A stretch of 64,000 bases of DNA from Haematococcus lacustris (Eukaryota; Chlorophyta; Chlorophyceae; Chlamydomonadales; Haematococcaceae): NCBI GenBank assembly GCA_030144725.1, contig JASKMD010000005.1:3757404-3821403 (forward strand). Reading direction: 5' to 3'. Made by a program: the position numbers and the translations under genes. Below are positions 1 to 10,740 of the stretch, in pieces (positions within the stretch are counted from its first letter, which is position 1; each line of letters opens with the position of its first letter). Under the pieces are notes generated by a model. That model had not been told where the DNA came from and made no database searches. It was given only the letters and a program-made list of their open reading frames with translations.

Positions 1-231
1 GCGTTGCACAGCATACTTGTGCACAGGCAGGTTGTGGGCAGAGACGAAGTCTGCACTAACAAAAGAGTGTGTGGCTCCTGTGTCACACAGGAACTGTGCC
101 ACATGACCATCTACTGTGCCTTCAAAAGAGAAGTGCAATGAACCACACTCAGCAGTTGATCCACAGATCAATGCAGGAGGCACAGTCACAGCATCAAACT
201 TTTGTACGCCAGAACAGTTTTGGCTTACTGT
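1..231 (-). CDS. Retrotransposon pol, N-terminal fragment (aspartic protease)
   Basis: The minus strand carries a 77-codon open frame that runs off the left window edge. It contains an aspartic protease active-site motif, DTGATHSF, with the catalytic Asp codon at 84-82. That motif is typical of retropepsins at the start of retrotransposon pol. The frame is the same as that of gag upstream and is separated from it only by two in-frame TAG codons (246-244 and 234-232). Reverse transcriptase, RNase H and integrase would lie outside the window. The protease identity is clear. The Ty3/gypsy versus other LTR assignment is inference from the gag-protease order and the gag zinc knuckle. Confidence 0.75.
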
Positions 232-243
232 CTAGGCAGGTTC

Positions 244-2688
244 CTATTTGCTGGCCTTGGCTGCAGGGAGAGGGCCACCAGGGCCAGGGCCAGAACCAGG
301 GCCAGGCCTGCCACGCTTGCCGCTGCCCCCACCATCCCTGCTGCTGCCGCCGCCCTTCTTGCCACTGCCTGAGGCAGGCCTCTTAGCTGCCTTCTTGGCT
401 GCGATGGCTTCCTTCAGCTTCCTGACCAGAGTCCGGGTACCCAGCTGAAGCTGGGCTTGCTCAGGTGTCAGGCCAGCTGCCTTCTTTGGGCAGTCAGGCA
501 CCCAGTGGCCGTCCAGGCCACACCATAGGCACTTGGTGGTGGGCTCACTGCCCTGGCCACCGTGATCAGTGAGCGCAGGAGCAGATGGGCCGGGCCTCGA
601 TGGGCCACCAACCTCACGGCGCAAGGCCGCTACCTGTGGAACAGGAGGGGCAGTCTTTTTGGGAGGGGGAGGAGGCATGGCATTGCCAGCACAGGCGACG
701 ATGGCCTTATGGTTTTGAATAGATATTTTAATAACATCATCAAGGGTAGGATTAGGCAAGGCCAGAAGGTCCTTGGTAACTGGGGTGCGAAGATCAGCTG
801 CTAGGCCACGCATAAATGCGGATACCATCATAGCATTGTCCATGCACATGGTACCAGCTAATATAAAAGTATTCCTGAAATCTGTGACATATGACTGTAG
901 GGAAGTACCAGGTTTCATGGACAGGTTATGCCCAGATAACAGCTTCTGACGAGCCGAGTCAATATCTTTAAATAGGTCTTCACCAGTATATTGTATAAAT
1001 TGTTCCTTAAGAACAGACCAAGTGGGATATGCCCCATTGGTGATTGCACATGTATCTCTTATGGATTGAAACCATAAGTCCCTTGCTCGACCGGTTAGGT
1101 ACGAGGGGAAGAGGGCAGCAGGGTCAAACCCTTGCAGAGAGCAGTACAGCTCATAGTCCTCTAGAAATGTGACGGCACGACGGTCAGATGCAACGCTATT
1201 ATCAGACCATTTATCAGGAGGGGGTAACCCTTTCTTATAAGATGGATGCTGATTATAATTAGGCATATACATCATAGGTGCCCCAGCAGAAGCAGAGGAA
1301 TGAGGGGCTGTGAAGCCAGGTGGCAGGTTAGGATCAGCATGTGCTTTCATATGCATGTCAGTGTACCAGTGGGGTATCTCAACGGGTCTACCATACTCAT
1401 CATACAGTTTAGGTGTGGCTACACCAGGGTCACTGGTAGCACGGGTGGTCTGCCGAGGGGGATTAGCTCGAAGGCCATTGTACCCATGTGACAAGACAGG
1501 TCCAAAAGGACTCTCACCATGCCTAGTGGGAGTAAATTCCCTTCCTCTAGGCCCACCAAACAGTTGATATGGAGTAGGTTGATCACCATGATACACAGGT
1601 GCACGATCAGGCATAGGATGATCAGCAGGTCTGTCAAATAACACCTGGGCCACATCAGTATGCAGTACTTCACCGGCATTATAGGGAGTACGGTTGTCAT
1701 TAAGACGCAGCGCATATGCACCAGGATTAGTAGGGGACCTGTTAGGACCACCTGTACTGGGGACAACACCATTAGCAGGATAAGTAGGAGGCATACGAGG
1801 GCCATTGGTATCTGTAATAGCATGTCCACCAGCGTAGCCAGCAGCTCTAAAAGCTGATATACGTTGCGCAGCACGAGCAGATGCTGCAACATCAACCTGA
1901 ACAGGCTGTGTGAAGTTGGCAGTAGGCCGCAAGGTACCAGGACTGGCAAATGACATCGGTCGGGCTGCAGTCTGAGGACTAGGACCTCTTACCGTGTTTT
2001 GAGCCGCAGCAACGTTGCCTTTCAGGGTATCCAGGCGTTGTTGCACAGACGAAAGGGCAGCATTACGCTGTGCCAGAGCAGCCACCAGCTCGCGGTTGCA
2101 TTGTTCCAGCTGGTCCAGCCGCGTTGGCTCAGGGTCGTCGTCCTCTTCTTCACCATATTCAGAGGGGTCAGGAGACGGAGTCTGGCGCCTGGTCCGAGAA
2201 CGGGGAGGAGCCGAAGGGCCAGCAGCACCAGGATCTGGCGACAGGGTGGGACCAGGATTGGTCGCAGGGGCATCACCAGGATTGGCAGCCGGGGCATCAC
2301 CAGGATTGGTGGCAGGTGCGTTGACTGCACCGCCAGGAAGGAACTCAGGGGCGAGCCCCGCTCCTTCCTCAGGAGCGAGATCCTGACCAGGGGCAGGCTC
2401 TGTGGCAACGGGAGGATCCCCAGCAGCAGGAGCTTCGCCAGGAGCGCCACCTGGAATCCGCGCAGAGCGAGGAACAGGAGGACCCATTTGCAGGACAACC
2501 CCGTTGGCATCAATTACCACAGATCCGGGCATTGCACCAGCGTGGTCCTGCGGGGGCGGAGGCGCCGGAAGAGGCTCAACTCCTGGGGGCAAAGTCGGCC
2601 CGTTCTGGTTCAGAGGAATCTGATGGACCATCGAATTGTGGTAGTCCTCAACAGTCGGGATGTAGCGGATGCGCTGATAGCGAACCAT
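244..2688 (-). CDS. gag: Retrotransposon Gag polyprotein
   Basis: This 814-residue protein starts at an ATG (2688-2686). The N-terminal 170 residues are Pro/Ala/Gly-rich with a short repeated NPGDAPA motif. An acidic stretch (EEEDDDPE) and a short coiled-coil-like segment follow. Around residues 480-650 is a region typical of the retrotransposon gag (capsid) domain, with LTGRARDLWFQSI, SVLKEQFIQYTGEDLF and a later helical region. Near residues 720-735 is a CCHC zinc knuckle, CLWCGLDGHWVPDC (C-X2-C-X4-H-X4-C), followed by a basic Gly/Ser/Lys tail for nucleic-acid binding. It encodes the structural proteins of the virus-like particle. The frame is uninterrupted, so the insertion may be fairly young. 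No LTR is visible; the expected 5' side is occupied by the CCCCG array. Confidence 0.9.
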   Translation of the reverse strand: MVRYQRIRYIPTVEDYHNSMVHQIPLNQNGPTLPPGVEPLPAPPPPQDHAGAMPGSVVIDANGVVLQMGPPVPRSARIPGGAPGEAPAAGDPPVATEPAPGQDLAPEEGAGLAPEFLPGGAVNAPATNPGDAPAANPGDAPATNPGPTLSPDPGAAGPSAPPRSRTRRQTPSPDPSEYGEEEDDDPEPTRLDQLEQCNRELVAALAQRNAALSSVQQRLDTLKGNVAAAQNTVRGPSPQTAARPMSFASPGTLRPTANFTQPVQVDVAASARAAQRISAFRAAGYAGGHAITDTNGPRMPPTYPANGVVPSTGGPNRSPTNPGAYALRLNDNRTPYNAGEVLHTDVAQVLFDRPADHPMPDRAPVYHGDQPTPYQLFGGPRGREFTPTRHGESPFGPVLSHGYNGLRANPPRQTTRATSDPGVATPKLYDEYGRPVEIPHWYTDMHMKAHADPNLPPGFTAPHSSASAGAPMMYMPNYNQHPSYKKGLPPPDKWSDNSVASDRRAVTFLEDYELYCSLQGFDPAALFPSYLTGRARDLWFQSIRDTCAITNGAYPTWSVLKEQFIQYTGEDLFKDIDSARQKLLSGHNLSMKPGTSLQSYVTDFRNTFILAGTMCMDNAMMVSAFMRGLAADLRTPVTKDLLALPNPTLDDVIKISIQNHKAIVACAGNAMPPPPPKKTAPPVPQVAALRREVGGPSRPGPSAPALTDHGGQGSEPTTKCLWCGLDGHWVPDCPKKAAGLTPEQAQLQLGTRTLVRKLKEAIAAKKAAKRPASGSGKKGGGSSRDGGGSGKRGRPGPGSGPGPGGPLPAAKASK

Positions 2689-3020
2689 GACCGAGGGCAG
2701 AGGGACAGGCTTCTCAGTTAGACGCTAGTCAGGTCGGAAACCATCTGTAACGTGCTGAACCACGCTATAAGCCGAGCGATCGTCTAGCGTGTGACTGCGA
2801 AGAAACTGCCATGGAGCGGAGTTACAGAGAACCTCGTGAGAGGGCTAGGGCTTAGAACGGGGCCCCCTGGAATCGAACCAGTTGTCCTCACAGCAGAGCT
2901 GCTAGGCTTTAACCTGCCCTACTCACTCGGTAAAAGTAATGCGCCCACCTGCGCCCGCCATCGGCAGTACACCAGGTGTCGCGGGCAAAGGGGAACGGTG
3001 TCGCTCGAGGCTCGCCGTTA
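2689..3020 (-). other. Retrotransposon leader / tRNA-like relic
   Basis: This is non-coding sequence between gag and the CCCCG array. The minus strand has a perfect RNA polymerase III B-box (GGTTCGATTCC, about 2871-2881) followed by a GC-rich segment resembling a tRNA acceptor end. A convincing A-box and anticodon arm are missing. It may be a tRNA relic or part of the element's leader. No primer-binding site could be assigned. Confidence 0.35.
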
Positions 3021-5076
3021 CCCCGCCCCGCCCCGCCCCGCCCCGCCCCGCCCCGCCCCGCCCCGCCCCGCCCCGCCCCGCCCCGCCCCGCCCCGCCCCG
3101 CCCCGCCCCGCCCCGCCCCCGCCCCGCCCCGCCCCGCCCCGCCCCGCCCCGCCCCGCCCCGCCCCGCCCCGCCCCGCCCCGCCCCCGCCCCGCCCCGCCC
3201 CGCCCCGCCCCCGCCCCGCCCCGCCCCGCCCCGCCCCGCCCCGCCCCGCCCCGCCCCGCCCCGCCCCGCCCCGCCCCGCCCCGCCCCGCCCCGCCCCGCC
3301 CCGCCCCGCCCCGCCCCGCCCCGCCCCGCCCCGCCCCGCCCCGCCCCGCCCCGCCCCGCCCCGCCCCGCCCCGCCCCGCCCCGCCCCGCCCCGCCCCGCC
3401 CCGCCCCGCCCCGCCCCGCCCCGCCCCGCCCCGCCCCGCCCCGCCCCGCCCCGCCCCGCCCCGCCCCGCCCCGCCCCGCCCCGCCCCGCCCCGCCCCGCC
3501 CCGCCCCGCCCCGCCCCGCCCCGCCCCGCCCCGCCCCGCCCCGCCCCGCCCCGCCCCGCCCCGCCCCGCCCCGCCCCGCCCCGCCCCGCCCCGCCCCGCC
3601 CCGCCCCGCCCCGCCCCGCCCCGCCCCGCCCCGCCCCGCCCCGCCCCGCCCCGCCCCGCCCCGCCCCGCCCCGCCCCGCCCCGCCCCGCCCCGCCCCGCC
3701 CCGCCCCGCCCCGCCCCGCCCCGCCCCGCCCCGCCCCGCCCCGCCCCGCCCCGCCCCGCCCCGCCCCGCCCCGCCCCGCCCCGCCCCGCCCCGCCCCGCC
3801 CCGCCCCGCCCCGCCCCGCCCCGCCCCGCCCCGCCCCGCCCCGCCCCGCCCCGCCCCGCCCCGCCCCGCCCCGCCCCGCCCCGCCCCGCCCCGCCCCGCC
3901 CCGCCCCGCCCCGCCCCGCCCCGCCCCGCCCCGCCCCGCCCCGCCCCGCCCCGCCCCGCCCCGCCCCGCCCCGCCCCGCCCCGCCCCGCCCCGCCCCGCC
4001 CCGCCCCGCCCCGCCCCGCCCCGCCCCGCCCCGCCCCGCCCCGCCCCGCCCCGCCCCGCCCCGCCCCGCCCCGCCCCGCCCCGCCCCGCCCCGCCCCGCC
4101 CCGCCCCGCCCCGCCCCGCCCCGCCCCGCCCCGCCCCGCCCCGCCCCGCCCCGCCCCGCCCCGCCCCGCCCCGCCCCGCCCCGCCCCGCCCCGCCCCGCC
4201 CCGCCCCGCCCCGCCCCGCCCCGCCCCGCCCCGCCCCGCCCCGCCCCGCCCCGCCCCGCCCCGCCCCGCCCCGCCCCGCCCCGCCCCGCCCCGCCCCGCC
4301 CCGCCCCGCCCCGCCCCGCCCCGCCCCGCCCCGCCCCGCCCCGCCCCGCCCCGCCCCGCCCCGCCCCGCCCCGCCCCGCCCCGCCCCGCCCCGCCCCGCC
4401 CCGCCCCGCCCCGCCCCGCCCCGCCCCGCCCCGCCCCGCCCCGCCCCGCCCCGCCCCGCCCCGCCCCGCCCCGCCCCGCCCCGCCCCGCCCCGCCCCGCC
4501 CCGCCCCGCCCCGCCCCGCCCCGCCCCGCCCCGCCCCGCCCCGCCCCGCCCCGCCCCGCCCCGCCCCGCCCCGCCCCGCCCCGCCCCGCCCCGCCCCGCC
4601 CCGCCCCGCCCCGCCCCGCCCCGCCCCGCCCCGCCCCGCCCCGCCCCGCCCCGCCCCGCCCCGCCCCGCCCCGCCCCGCCCCGCCCCGCCCCGCCCCGCC
4701 CCGCCCCGCCCCGCCCCGCCCCGCCCCGCCCCGCCCCGCCCCGCCCCGCCCCGCCCCGCCCCGCCCCGCCCCGCCCCGCCCCGCCCCGCCCCGCCCCGCC
4801 CCGCCCCGCCCCGCCCCGCCCCGCCCCGCCCCGCCCCGCCCCGCCCCGCCCCGCCCCGCCCCGCCCCGCCCCGCCCCGCCCCGCCCCGCCCCGCCCCGCC
4901 CCGCCCCGCCCCGCCCCGCCCCGCCCCGCCCCGCCCCGCCCCGCCCCGCCCCGCCCCGCCCCGCCCCGCCCCGCCCCGCCCCGCCCCGCCCCGCCCCGCC
5001 CCGCCCCGCCCCGCCCCGCCCCGCCCCGCCCCGCCCCGCCCCGCCCCGCCCCGCCCCGCCCCGCCCCGCCCCGCCC
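3021..5076 (+). repeat. (CCCCG)n pentanucleotide array 1
   Basis: About 2.06 kb of near-perfect CCCCG repeats run into the scaffold gap. A few units in the first 200 bp have an extra C. The minus strand (GGGGC) has strong G-quadruplex potential. Open frames across it, giving [10 protein letters not shown] or [10 protein letters not shown], are repeat artefacts. The true length is unknown because of the gap. Confidence 0.97.
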
Positions 5077-5576
5077 NNNNNNNNNNNNNNNNNNNNNNNN
5101 NNNNNNNNNNNNNNNNNNNNNNNNNNNNNNNNNNNNNNNNNNNNNNNNNNNNNNNNNNNNNNNNNNNNNNNNNNNNNNNNNNNNNNNNNNNNNNNNNNNN
5201 NNNNNNNNNNNNNNNNNNNNNNNNNNNNNNNNNNNNNNNNNNNNNNNNNNNNNNNNNNNNNNNNNNNNNNNNNNNNNNNNNNNNNNNNNNNNNNNNNNNN
5301 NNNNNNNNNNNNNNNNNNNNNNNNNNNNNNNNNNNNNNNNNNNNNNNNNNNNNNNNNNNNNNNNNNNNNNNNNNNNNNNNNNNNNNNNNNNNNNNNNNNN
5401 NNNNNNNNNNNNNNNNNNNNNNNNNNNNNNNNNNNNNNNNNNNNNNNNNNNNNNNNNNNNNNNNNNNNNNNNNNNNNNNNNNNNNNNNNNNNNNNNNNNN
5501 NNNNNNNNNNNNNNNNNNNNNNNNNNNNNNNNNNNNNNNNNNNNNNNNNNNNNNNNNNNNNNNNNNNNNNNNNNNN
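5077..5576. other. Scaffold gap (500 N)
   Basis: Exactly 500 N occur, which suggests a fixed-size placeholder. The gap sits where the CCCCG array would continue, so the array probably could not be assembled through. Confidence 0.99.
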
Positions 5577-6047
5577 TAGCGCAGATCATGCATGCTGCCA
5601 ATGGCACGTCTTACATTCACTAGCACTAGTTACCACATGAACTGTGACAAAGTCTCATCATCATTTGCAAGATGTTTGCATGTGCACAGCGCAGCACAGC
5701 ACAACAATGAACTCTAGGAACCAATAATGCAAGCAATGGAGAGATCACTCAAGTTCATCACCTCCCTAACCCTTTTGTAGTAAGCGACACGTGCGTGTAG
5801 CTCTAGCATCAGAGCCAGCTACACGACCAAGCTGAATGAGGTGCGATCCAATCATGCAACCTACCGATAGTAGTCAGGTCCGAGGGACAGCCCTTTGGCT
5901 GCCCGTCCTATTAGTAGAAACAAGTCCTCCAATTGCATGGCAGGCTCAGCGTGATAGCTATGCACAACCATCCTGCTGCAATGACCGATGTGAAGTGCAT
6001 CTAACCTGTGGCCTCTTGTGCATCAACCCAGACCGCTCCAGGGTAGG
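5577..6047 (-). other. 3' flank of the pherophorin-like gene
   Basis: No coding capacity was recognised. On the minus strand a TGTAA motif at 5615-5611, about 430 nt past the stop codon, matches the polyadenylation signal known from volvocine algae. It would give a 3' UTR of about 430-450 nt. Confidence 0.4.
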
Positions 6048-9000
6048 CTAAGCAGCCACGGGCAGGCGCAGGGGTGCCACTGGGCAGCAGTTCTGCCGGA
6101 CGTTGAATATGGAATACACCCGACCAGGGAAGAAGGAGTCGAAGCTGGGGCAGGCTGAGCCCGGCCTCAGCACAATCTGGAGCACCACCCCATCAGCGGA
6201 GTTCGGGCCAGGTCGGGAGCTGAGAGCCAGGTTAGTGATCTTGAACACGAACCTGCCCGGGCCGTAGATCTGCCAGGACCAGGACCTGGACACCCCGTTC
6301 ACAAACACAGCCTGCACACTGCCCTGGCAGCGGTCACCTGCAAGGCGAGCAGCGGCACAACAGTGGCGCGTACATCATGGGGTTCACAGGCTGTAGGCTT
6401 CTGTGTCTTTGCTCAAGGCAGTCCAGCATGCACGCAAGCTCCGCATTTGGCCATGTGCGCACCTGACAAGAACTCCACCTTGTTCAGGTCCATGTTGCAG
6501 CAGGAGTTGCCATCGGCATTGCATGGCCTGACGCGGAAGCTGCCCGTGACGTTAGTGACAGGGACGCTGCTGACACTGGTTAGCGTGAACTCAAAGGGGG
6601 TGTTGGCTGCCATCCGGTTGCAAAGACAGAAAGGGAATCCTGTTGATACTGGAGGTGGGCTGGGCGGTGGCGAGGGTGGGGATGGAGGCTGTGGGCTGGG
6701 TGATGGTGGAAACGGAGAGGGGCTGGGTGGGCTGGGTGGTTTGGGTGATGGTGGGAACGGAGAGGGGCTGGGTGGGCTGGGTGGGCTGGGCGATGGCGGG
6801 AACGGGGAGGGGCTGGGTGGGCTGGGTGGGCTGGGCGATGGCGGGAACGGGGAGGGGCTGGGTGGGCTGGGTGGGCTGGGCGATGGCGGGAACGGGGAGG
6901 GGCTGGGTGGGCTGGGTGGTTTGGGTGATGGCGGGAACGGAGAGGGGCTGGGTGGGCTGGGTGGTTTGGGTGATGGCGGGAACGGAGAGGGGCTGGGTGG
7001 GCTGGGTGGGCTGGGTGATGGTGGGAACGGAGAGGGGCTGGGTGGGCTGGGTAGGTTGGGTGATGGCGGGAACGGGGAGGGGCTGGGTGGGCTGGGTGGG
7101 CTGGGCGATGGCGGGAACGGGGAGGGGCTGGGTGGGCTGGGTGGGCTGGGCGATGGCGGGAACGGGGAGGGGCTGGGTGGGCTGGGTGGGCTGGGTGATG
7201 GCGGGAACGGGGAGGGGCTGGGTGGGCTGGGTGGGCTGGGCGATGGCGGGAACGGGGAGGGGCTGGGTGGGCTGGGTGGTTTGGGTGATGGCGGGAACGG
7301 GGAGGGGCTGGGTGGGCTGGGTGGTTTGGGTGATGGCGGGAACGGAGAGGGGCTGGGTGGGCTGGGTGGGCTGGGTGATGGTGGAAACGGAGAGGGGCTG
7401 GGTGGGCTGGGTGGGCTGGGCGATGGCGGGAACGGGGAGGGGCTGGGTGGGCTGGGTGGTTTGGGTGATGGCGGGAACGGGGAGGGGCTGGGTGGGCTGG
7501 GTGGGCTGGGCGATGGCGGGAACGGGGAGGGGCTGGGTGGGCTGGGTGGTTTGGGTGATGGCGGGAACGGGGAGGGGCTGGGTGGGCTGGGTGGGCTGGG
7601 CGATGGCGGGAACGGGGAGGGGCTGGGTGGGCTGGGTGGTTTGGGTGATGGCGGGAACGGGGAGGGGCTGGGTGGGCTGGGTGGTTTGGGTGATGGTGGA
7701 AACGGAGAGGGGCTGGGTGGGCTGGGTGGTTTGGGTGATGGCGGGAACGGAGAGGGGCTGGGTGGGCTGGGTGGTTTGGGTGATGGTGGAAACGGAGAGG
7801 GGCTGGGTGGGCTGGGTGGTTTGGGTGATGGTGGGGGTGGGGATGGAGGCTGTGGACTGGGTGGGTTGGGTGGGCTGGGTGGCGGGGGGCTGTTGAAGCA
7901 ACTTGGGGCAACGCCTGGCTGGCCCTTTTCTTGTATCACACAGCCTGAAGCCAAAGGCACAACCATGCAAGCCCATGTGGGTTCAGACTAATACTCTGAA
8001 GGTATGAAAGCAGGAGCACGCTAGGTATCAATCATCGGCTGTTCCAGGAGCTCTTGCCACATAGCAAGTGCAGCATAGCAGGAGCACACTGCCTTGTGGA
8101 TGGCAGCTGCTGCCGGCTGTGCCACTTGCGAACCAAGCAGTACCCCAACAACAAGGGTCGGACTCACTCATCCACTTACCGTCACAGACCTTGAAGTTGT
8201 TACTGGCACCATCAAAGAAGCAGATCTGCAGCCAGCAGCTAGCAAGCAGCAGCCTTAGGCAGCAGGTCAGGGTGGGGTGTCTATTGAAGGGTCACTGGCA
8301 GTGCCCCACGGCTTCCACAGCTCAGCGCAGCCTGCTGTTGGCTTGTGACCCTGGAGGATGTCCGTTGCAGCTGAGCCTGCACTAGTGTTGCTAGCCGGCT
8401 GGTCATGGCAGATCCTTTGCTGGCTGCTGTTGACAGCTCTGTTGCGCACCGTGTTTGCGGGAATGGCGCAGCTGGTGTCATTGTTGTCACAAGCCGTGTT
8501 GCCCAGGCACTTGCGGGTGCTGGTGGGGACGCAGCCAGGCACAGGGACACATCGTACGCCATCGCATTTGTTTTGGTTGCAGTTGATGTTCCCGCCCAGG
8601 TTGTTGGCTGCAGGCAGGCAGCAGCAAGCAGCGCACACACCATGCATGTAGACTGTCTCCCAGGACCCTCCACACAGCACTCTCACACAGCCCACTGGCC
8701 CCCATAGCCTGCCACGCAGGCTACGCTCCAGTCACCGCACCACTCACACACACAGCTGCTGGTCTTGCAAGCGCCAGTGTCCACACAACATTCAGTGCGC
8801 TCATTGTTAGAGTTGACATAGTAGTTGTGGCACACCTGCACCGTGAGCAGCAGCAGCAGCAGCATGCAGGGCACACGCTCAAGGATCAACCCCAGCGGTG
8901 GCAACAAGTCCAGGTGATGCATGCTGCCACCAATGGCGGAGCTGGGGATGTGGATTACAGGTCCTGAGTCAATGGAGCAGTGGAAGCTTAGCACCAGTAG

Positions 9001-9160
9001 TAGCAGGCCGTGGTGCTGCAGTGCAAGGACGGGCTGCCGGATTGTTGCCAGCAGCAGCGCAACCCACGTCATCAGTGGCTGTCGCTGACATGAGCAGGCT
9101 GATAAGCACAGCGCTAGTCAGCGTGAGGGGGCCGCGAAAGACCAGACGTGTGTGCGCCAT
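6048..9160 (-). CDS. Pherophorin-like hydroxyproline-rich extracellular matrix protein
   Basis: Proposed start is the ATG at 9160, opening a typical secretory signal ([10 protein letters not shown] then a hydrophobic stretch ending in SATATDD). Cys-rich segments follow on separate exons: about 8838-8750 ([20 protein letters not shown]), about 8615-8290 ([18 protein letters not shown] and more) and about 8229-8178 ([16 protein letters not shown]). A long SP-rich rod lies at about 7890-6650, mostly [15 protein letters not shown] units. Next comes a pherophorin-type C-terminal domain, [17 protein letters not shown] through [16 protein letters not shown]. It is split by an intron at 6462-6338 (GTGCGC...GCAG) and ends with [14 protein letters not shown]. 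Such proteins are secreted, hydroxylated on proline, and build the algal wall or matrix. The C-terminal two exons are firm; the N-terminal exon boundaries are not resolved. The Cys-rich N-terminal region is not one I can assign to a named domain. Confidence 0.75.
6716..7840 (-). repeat. 45-bp coding minisatellite of the pherophorin rod
   Basis: About 25 units of 45 bp each encode 15 residues on the minus strand. Units differ mainly at one position, giving SPKPP or SPSPP. This is the Ser-Pro rod of the pherophorin-like protein. The period is a multiple of three, so copy-number change would keep the frame. Confidence 0.9.
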
Positions 9161-10740
9161 CCTGCGCAAGTGAACAGGCGAGGGCAACAGACCAAGAACT
9201 TCGCACCGTGTGCGCAGCACCCCGCTAGGAGGGCGCGCCTAGCGCCGCAGGGCAGGTCTGACATGACCAGGGCCATGCTATCACGGTAGCCCGCTCCTGT
9301 TACTGCGCTGCTGCTCAATACTGTTATGCTGAGGCGTCGTGCGGGGGTAAGGTAGCTGTGCGAAGCAAAGGATGGACATACGACGCACCTGGCGAGGTCG
9401 ACGCGCACCGCGCTTGCGTGGTTAGGTTCTTGCGACACCGCAGCGGAATGTCTTAGTCGCTGCACGGTGTCTGTTAAGATGCTCAAGCGCTGGGAAATGC
9501 GGTACCGGCGCGAGTCGGAGGCCGGCGAGGTCGCGTCAAGTGCGGGTGCATGCAGCTTCTCTAGGTCGGTGTGCCGGTCCGGAGCACTTGCCTCTGCAAA
9601 AAGGGGCGCGGGTCGATCACAAGCCACTCGCGACCAACCATAGGCCAAGCAGTCTACCAGCTGAGGGCTACATTGGAATGCATCGAACACAAAAACAATG
9701 GATCCGCCAGTGATGGCCATTGGGTGGGGCGACGAGGACCCTTGTCCATGAGTAGTGTAGGGTCCAATGAGTCCAAACTCAAGTTAACGATATTACAAAG
9801 TGGCACCTGTGCTTTGTGAGCATGCAGCAGGTGATGGCTGCATGGCATGGCACAGCACGACGTAGAGAACCACGGTGGCCAGGCATTAGGCCAGAGGCAT
9901 GTAAGTGCTGTTGCAAAAGCACATTTCGGTTTCAAAACTAAACCCGGCCTGGTATGTGATACCCATTGGCGGTCAAGCAGCAACCACATCATTAATTAGC
10001 ATCATCCACACTCGCGGAGATTAGTGAGCTTGCAGTTGAATGGTTTGACTTGAGTCTCAATATCTTGCATATTCCGTGGAGACTTGAGAATGGAGCTGGG
10101 AGGATAAAGCAAGGGGAAACTGAGGCGAGGTGGTACAGAATATGCAAGATATTGTGTCGAAGTACAGTCACCCGCAGTAATCAGTGCATTGACAGTGTTC
10201 CATCACCCAGGCATAACACAGCTGAACGGAGCTTTATTAGGGTGCACGCTACACTTGGGCAGCCGGTCGTTGACTAGCTTGCAGCCTTGCTGGTACTCCT
10301 TGTCATGGGCAGGCAGAGCCTTCAGGGCCTTCCAGCCGCACACCTCCAAGGGGCGCTGCACACTATCCCCTCCTCTTTTCCTTCTCACTTCTGTACTGCA
10401 TATGCAATGAAAACATCGAAGGAATATTTGAAGGCTTGGGCACTGAACACATCATGACAGATGGGAACATTCCACACGTAAAAATGGGACCAAGGTGACA
10501 CATACAGTGTAACAAACTACACGAGTGAGGCTATGTTTGCCCTGCAACATGGCTGCAACATATCATGAGAAAGACGCATTATGTCACTGATAAAGACTGG
10601 ATTCATGTCAGCAGGGCTCACCTTCGGCACATACCTCACAATGCATGCAAGTCAGGGCTGGGTTGAAGGGGTCCTGCATTACATGACAGATGGCTGGATG
10701 ATCAGAATGACCACTAGGTTCCTGTAGCTTGTCACATGAC
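9161..10740. other. Intergenic region upstream of the pherophorin-like gene
   Basis: It contains the presumed promoter of the minus-strand pherophorin-like gene. A 200-codon minus-strand open frame overlaps the start of that gene (9720-9118), but it has no recognisable domain and probably reflects base composition. A 17-bp inverted repeat is noted separately. No other feature was recognised. Confidence 0.4.
10058..10154. repeat. 17-bp perfect inverted repeat
   Basis: CAATATCTTGCATATTC at 10058-10074 is the exact reverse complement of 10138-10154, with 63 nt between. It could fold as a hairpin in RNA. Confidence 0.7.

Noticed and set aside
2869..2960. Intact tRNA-Leu/Ser-like gene on the minus strand
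   Set aside because: Only the B-box and part of the T-arm are convincing; the A-box and anticodon arm do not fold properly.
2791..5640. Open frames of about 900 codons on both strands through the CCCCG array
   Set aside because: They are translations of the pentanucleotide repeat and the N gap; the repeat has no stop codon in any frame.
9118..9720. 200-codon minus-strand frame
   Set aside because: It overlaps the signal-peptide exon of the pherophorin-like gene in another frame; no domain, probably compositional.
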